A stretch of DNA of 64,000 bases. It comes from Phorcus lineatus (Eukaryota; Mollusca; Gastropoda; Trochida; Trochidae). The translations under genes were made by a program, and so were the position numbers. Position 1 is the first letter of the stretch. Each line of letters opens with the position of its first letter. Location of the stretch: assembly GCA_921293015.1 (NCBI GenBank), contig OV121092.1, positions 45,717,064 to 45,781,063 of the forward strand. Direction: 5' to 3'. The notes under the pieces were generated by a model. That model saw nothing but the letters and a program-made list of their open reading frames with translations. It made no database searches and was not told the DNA's origin. Shown here piece after piece: positions 58,613 to 64,000 of the stretch.

Positions 58613-61476
58613 CTGACACAAGTAAAGGAGGGGCTTGGTGCTTGTGTCATTGTGGCTACTTCATCTTCCACAGAGACATTCAATTTCTTAGCTCATGTTT
58701 TTAAGTATAGAGTGGAGGTACAATATTTGTTCATATATTTAAGAGATCTTAAAACTAACATGATTTATACAGCAGTCTTGAAAAACAATCAATTTCTTAG
58801 CTCATTTTTTATATAAATACTATGTGGAGATACAGTAGCTTCAAACACTAAATTTTGTGGGGACACTGATATCTAAATTAGATAATTATAGATTAATTAT
58901 TTCATTAAATATAGATATTCAAAAATGTTATTTACCAATCCAACATACTTGAGGCCAATGTTAGAGACGTGATATTAGATATTGTTTTTTTTGGATGCTT
59001 TCACAAAAAATATGGGAAGAATGGTTTTAGGAAGAGTACCCCGTAAAGTTGGCATCATCATCATCTTGGGTACACCCTTATTCAGAGAAGTTTGATTCTA
59101 GTAGTGTTCAGATGTTTCAATTTGCTACTGTTGTATTCAAACGAACTACCGCAATTGATAAGGAATTTTAAACATTTCTTTTTCAATGAACAGATGGTCA
59201 TAAGAGATAGAAGCTTGGAAAACAGAAGTCATAGTAATCTCAAGATTCAAGATTGTTTAATGTACATACACCTAAATCTGGCAGAGTACAAATGTAAAAT
59301 GAACAACATAAATTCTGTACATATATAGAGAGTGAAGAATGATATAATAATGAAGGACTAATGATACATTTATGATGTGAACATTTCATCAAGAGGTTCA
59401 ACTGTACATATATGGTGTTATGTGATATGTGATGTGTGATTAGATTGTTCTGGAATAATAAGCTTGACACCCAAATACCTAAATAACTGATATGAGTGAC
59501 TGAATACCACTTATGGACAGACATGTCTCAAACTGCAAACATAATTGCAACTAACTCTGTTGCACGAATTAACATAATTCTGACCAGTTTGCATTCATTT
59601 CCTTCAAAGAACAAGAAAGAACATGTCTGACTTGCATACCTTCAGTTAACACCTGTCGTTAAGGTCAACATACTTCAGATTCTTCCATTGCAGAATGACT
59701 TATCAGGGTATGACAAAAATAAATAATATTATCAATGTTTGGGGGTACAAAATTGGCATTAATTTTCTTATTTAAAGGAATTCTAGGCAGCATTATTTTT
59801 CAAAATTTGTCAAATTTAGAAGATCCTGAAAAACAAGTAAATGTTATTTTTCACATGATCAAAATTGCCTAGTTTAGATTGCATTCTATGCAGAAAGCAC
59901 CTGCCAGAAAGGTAAACTGAAGGCCATGGCTGATTGGATTAAAAGCAGAGACAAATATTCTCTGTCAGCACTTGTATGTGATGATATCACACATATCCCA
60001 GCAGCGCCTGTAGATATAGATCTATAACACCCTCCCTCCAGGTAACTGTAGGATCAGCTGCCCAGACAAGGTGATCGTGTTTCCATCTTACCTTGCTGAT
60101 GATATCTTATTAATTTAGTCTGATCATTGGGTCAATGAGAAGATTGGGTACCCTTCAATACTGGTCATATTGATTTCACTTTATGAAGTATATCATATTC
60201 CCTACATATCTCACACTTGGTCAGTATGATTGTGTAGTGTTCATGGACAGACTTGAACACGTCACACGTCGATGGAACCATTCTCTGCTAAAAGCCCCAA
60301 TGTTAGAGAATAATGTTCACAGGTATGGAATTTCTAACTGTATAATGGTCATAGGCATGGCAAATCTATGAGAACAATGCTAACAATAGTGTGACTTATC
60401 TACCATAACAATGAAGACAATAGGTATCACTTGTCTAGTAGAACCCATGGGTGTTTTATCTATAGTCCTGTGTTTACATGTTAGAAAAGACATTACACTT
60501 CCACAGGGTCAACTCTTTGGTCAAGTGCTTTTGCTGGGAAGCTAGTATTAAGGGTTTGTTTACTGCACATGTTTTTTCTGATATAGTAATCTTTCTGATA
60601 AAACCTCATTGATATAAAACAAAATAATAATAAAATATTCAGAAAAATTTCCAAAAAGTTTGAAGATCTTTGTGATTCTGCTTGACGTAAAAAACTAAGA
60701 TGTATTTCAAATCTTTCCACTTTGATTAACTGAGTCCAACACGCCTTAAAACAATGCATGTTACATTCAAACCAATTTCTATTGTACGTCATTGTTAACA
60801 TGCCACAGTCTTTGTCATCCATTGTCTTTAAAATACTCAACTCGAGTCTTTATTATTCAATGTAAGGGTGTTACAAAATTTGAAAAGAATTACCTCTCTG
60901 TGTAAATTTTTAACAATTCAAACATTCATCTTAATAAAATTCCAACCTCTGAGTCATCCATTGTCTCGTAATTAGTTTAGCTTTTGATCTATGTTTTAAA
61001 ATGCAAGATGTTGTCCAATTTCCTATATTTAACAATTCAATTATTCTTGAAAAGTAAAAAGTTGACTTCTCCATCAGATTTCTTGTTTAAAAACAGTAAG
61101 AAATCAATTTGTCTAGCGCTAATAAATTAGACCTTCATCAAACTGTACATTCATATTATTTCTCAAATTTTTTGGCAGTGTTGCATAATGGTTTAGTTCA
61201 ATGTGATTTTCTGTACGATAAGATCTCCACTAACTGATCTTTTATCTCATAAGCTGTTTTTACCCCTGAGGCCTGCATGAAATTAGGCTCCAAAACATAT
61301 TTTGTATTGGTTACTTAGGAGTGAAAGGGTTAACAACCTTGGTTACGTTTACTGGACTATGCCCTTTCTAATATATGAAAATGAATAATGCAGGAATTGG
61401 CTCTCCTTTCCATTCATGAAGCAAAGAATTTAGCTCATACTTTTTTATCTGTCACACGGTAAAATCTTTCAACTAC
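58613..61476. other. Noncoding stretch with a GC-richer island
   Basis: A minus-strand ORF of 115 codons (60493-60840) has no motif. At 59901-60045 a minus-strand segment with splice-like ends is open for 48 codons (YLEGGCYRSISTGAAG...), but composition and borders are only fair. No gene is called. Confidence 0.3.
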
Positions 61477-61690
61477 TTGACAAATCTGGAACACCTTATG
61501 TACAATAATCCACATCAACAACACAAACTACAAACACAGTTTGTCCATAACATCAAACTGCCAAAATTTCAGCATGTTAAAGGTAAAATTACTGTTTTCC
61601 ATGTGAATAAGGGGATTAGACAAGGTTGTCTGCTGGGGCCAACACCTTTCATTATCAGCGCGAACAAACATACTAGATCAATTGAAAGTA
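61477..61690 (+). pseudogene. Degenerate LINE reverse-transcriptase fragment
   Basis: The frame contains FHVNKGIRQGCLLGPTPFII at about 61597-61656. This matches the conserved reverse-transcriptase block F-x-V-x-x-G-[IV]-R-Q-G-C-x-L-x-P of non-LTR retrotransposons. The preceding residues fit the same region loosely. The downstream YADD-type catalytic block is missing and the frame stops at 61747, so this is a decayed fragment. The clade cannot be told from it. Confidence 0.65.
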
Positions 61691-64000
61691 CTTCTAAGCC
61701 AATATTGCCACAACAGCTTCAAGAACATCATGCAGTGAAGAAGATTTAGTTTCATCTAACATTGAGGTGCGAGCACAAAAAAAGCTCAAATTTCTGCAAC
61801 GATAAGTTTTGAGATTTTTTTCAATGTTTATTTTTGCAACAGTAGGGCCTTTGATGCAAGAAAGATTGTGTATAGTGGAAGATAGGAGCCCATTGGCCTT
61901 GACTCAAGTTTTATAAATAAGTTTACTTTTCACTAGTTAAGTCCAAAAACCTCCTTAAACCCAAGGCCTCCTTTCTGAACAAAAGTAATCTGAAAGGTCT
62001 TTTGAAAAATTGCTTTATCTATAACCACCTTTCAAGCACAAAGAATTTCATATTTCTGAAATATATTATATTACATGTACCCTTTGTAGGAAATAAATTC
62101 TAAGACTTTCATCAACTGCAAATTGCTTATCTTGACATAATCCTGTTTCACATTGTATACTGGAAAATTGCAATCATAATGCAAGTTTATCTTTAGAGTA
62201 ACACTTCAGTTCGCAATAATCAATCTAACAATGCTTGTTCAGTAAAAATGCACAAGAGCTTTCCCTGTGCAAACTCAAATGAACTTAGGACACAATATTC
62301 ATGTGGTTCACATTCCTTGATATTTTCATCACCTTGGGTATATTGTAAAGTCAATTTTCATTTTCAATTATTTCATAACAATGCTTTTCATAACAATATT
62401 CTTTTTCCATCACCTTGGTGAAAATATTTGGTGTTAATGATACACAGGAATTTGTTTTTATGACAGCGTTTTGCATTACAAATATCCCTCCTCTCTTTTC
62501 ATCAAGTTGAAAAGCTAACTGTAGGAATTTATTAAGTCTATGATTTCCAAAGACGGTCAACATCACAGTATCCTAACGTTCTATCAACTGGGTGAAAATA
62601 TTTAGATTAATTATATTCATGTTAGGCATTTGCCTAGTCTTTTACCCAACCTTTTTATACATTTAGTCCTTCAAGCATAAGACTTACTAATTCATGATGA
62701 ACTTCACATAGGAATATTGAAGTTACTGAAATATGCAAAGAAGTTTAATATTAACTAAGATAATGAATTTTTCAAATGAATAAAGGCTCCTAAAAATAGT
62801 GTGACCGTCACTTGGCAAATAAATGGCAAAAGAATCAACCCATAAAATTTTGAACAAATTTAAGGATTTAGCAAGTGTTCAGAAGACAAACAGATTCTCT
62901 TTCTGATCTCAACAATGACAGTCCTTGGTTTTTTTATCAGTCGTTCATTACACAAGTGTTCCACACAAGATCAGATCAATAGGGCGAAGCTGTGACTTTA
63001 TATATAATATAAGGAACAAGTTCTGGTTCCTGAAAGATTGATATTTTATCATGGTCTATCTAACATTAAAACTTAAGTAACTTTGGAATTTGTTTGTGGT
63101 ATAAAATATTTCATATTTAAAGAATATAGTTATCACTACACCATATGTATTTCAGTAGAAACAAGAGAAAAGTTTATTTTTCCATGTGCTAAAACTGTAG
63201 AAACTCAAACTGTTGAAGTTTTATATTATGAATAGAGTATCTTCAACATTACATAGAAATTTTAAGAACTTACATTGGGAGTCAACACTAGACCATATAA
63301 TTGAGAGATATTGTAGTATTGACAAAAGATATCTTACCAGATGGTCAATAAAGTAATTTTATCATTGTTCATGATTTGAAAAATATCTTATAGACCTTAC
63401 TTTTTTGTTCATTTAAGTACAGAAGTGTATATCTTATCATAGATCATTCTTTTTATCATAAAACCTTCTAACACAAGTAACTATTGAATGTGAGCCAATG
63501 AGTATTTCAAATCATGAACACTTCAGTCACTCCAACCAATTTGGAAAGAAGCCCCAGTAAAATCTCCATCACAGGCGGTTCACTACTTTCAGTATCCAAC
63601 ATAATTATACAACATGCATACCTAGAGTGTTGACCTTTGACCCTGCTAGAAGAAGTGACAGGTGCTTGGGGAGATATAAAGACGTATACAATAGCTCTTG
63701 GCACATGTGCATTTCTCCTGTTGTGTCTGTGAACAGAGAGGATTTCTCATCTTGATAACTTGTTTTGCACCTTATATTGTTAACAGTTTATCACACACAT
63801 TCTCAGAATTTGTGTCACTGATACACCAGTAGAGAATCTTCTTTACGAATATTAGATTAATATTCTAGGGAGGAATAATAGGGCTGACGTGTTGAAAACG
63901 TTATTTATCACTTAGGCAGTAAACTTGACTCTGAACACGTCTTACCTAAATGTTGTGTTACATACTTGAAAAATATTTCTATTGTTAATATAAAATTATC
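61691..64000. other. AT-rich noncoding stretch, no gene seen
   Basis: Unique AT-rich sequence to the window end. A GC-richer patch at 63530-63700 has a short minus-strand ORF without motifs. Confidence 0.45.

Noticed and set aside
59901..60045. Minus-strand 145-nt exon candidate
   Set aside because: Open for 48 codons between splice-like ends, but the donor (GCAG then GTGCTT) is weak and the peptide shows no recognisable pattern.
60493..60840. 115-codon minus-strand ORF
   Set aside because: Composition is like the flanks, with no motif and no splice support.

Overview
The window looks like intron-rich, AT-rich nuclear DNA of an invertebrate animal. There are no long ORFs, operons or Shine-Dalgarno contexts. 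Coding sequence occurs only as short islands with GT-AG borders, and most of the window is unique AT-rich sequence with interspersed transposable elements and minisatellites. The most diagnostic repeat is a tRNA-derived SINE with Pol III A and B boxes and a 3' tail ending GGCGTTAAAC plus (CACT)n. Similar tails occur in mollusc SINE and LINE families, so a mollusc is my best guess. This is inference, not proof.

Genes: the best-supported coding pieces are minus-strand exons. A 207-nt exon (48873-49079) and a 258-nt exon (6561-6818) both have phase 0 at each end and encode disordered Ser/Pro/Gly/Met/Tyr/Asn-rich protein. Shorter candidates of lower confidence on the same strand lie at 56340-56389, 58541-58612, 48575-48634, 23092-23151 and 6151-6185. 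They may belong to one long minus-strand gene spanning most of the window. I do not recognise the protein. A compact minus-strand cluster at 36.8-38.7 kb looks like one donor exon followed by three alternative short C-terminal exons. On the plus strand a cysteine-rich exon (45443-45617) and a possible terminal exon (43198-43258) are seen.

Mobile DNA: five SINE copies, four with clear target-site duplications (TSDs) and one with an imperfect one, plus a 56-bp truncated retro-insertion with a 13-bp TSD. There is a hAT-type MITE with 8-bp TSD (25353-25817), a 155-bp palindromic MITE with TA TSD (12381-12535) and a 571-bp MITE with 27-bp inverted ends (43603-44173). A 2.1-kb element (28544-30678) has 9-bp TSD and hairpin ends, and inside it sits a second 1.05-kb element with 8-bp TSD. 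A degenerate LINE reverse-transcriptase fragment lies near 61.6 kb.

Tandem arrays: 60 bp (7.7-8.4 kb), 63 bp (13.1-14.1 kb), 38 bp (17.9-18.4 kb), 67 bp (35.8-36.2 kb) and 54 bp (49.35-49.9 kb). Three of these have periods divisible by three and are therefore open on both strands. I regard their ORFs as by-products of the arrays.

The rest is intronic or intergenic DNA. A few GC-richer islands and clusters of transcription-factor-like sites could be conserved regulatory elements, but only comparison with other species would show this.
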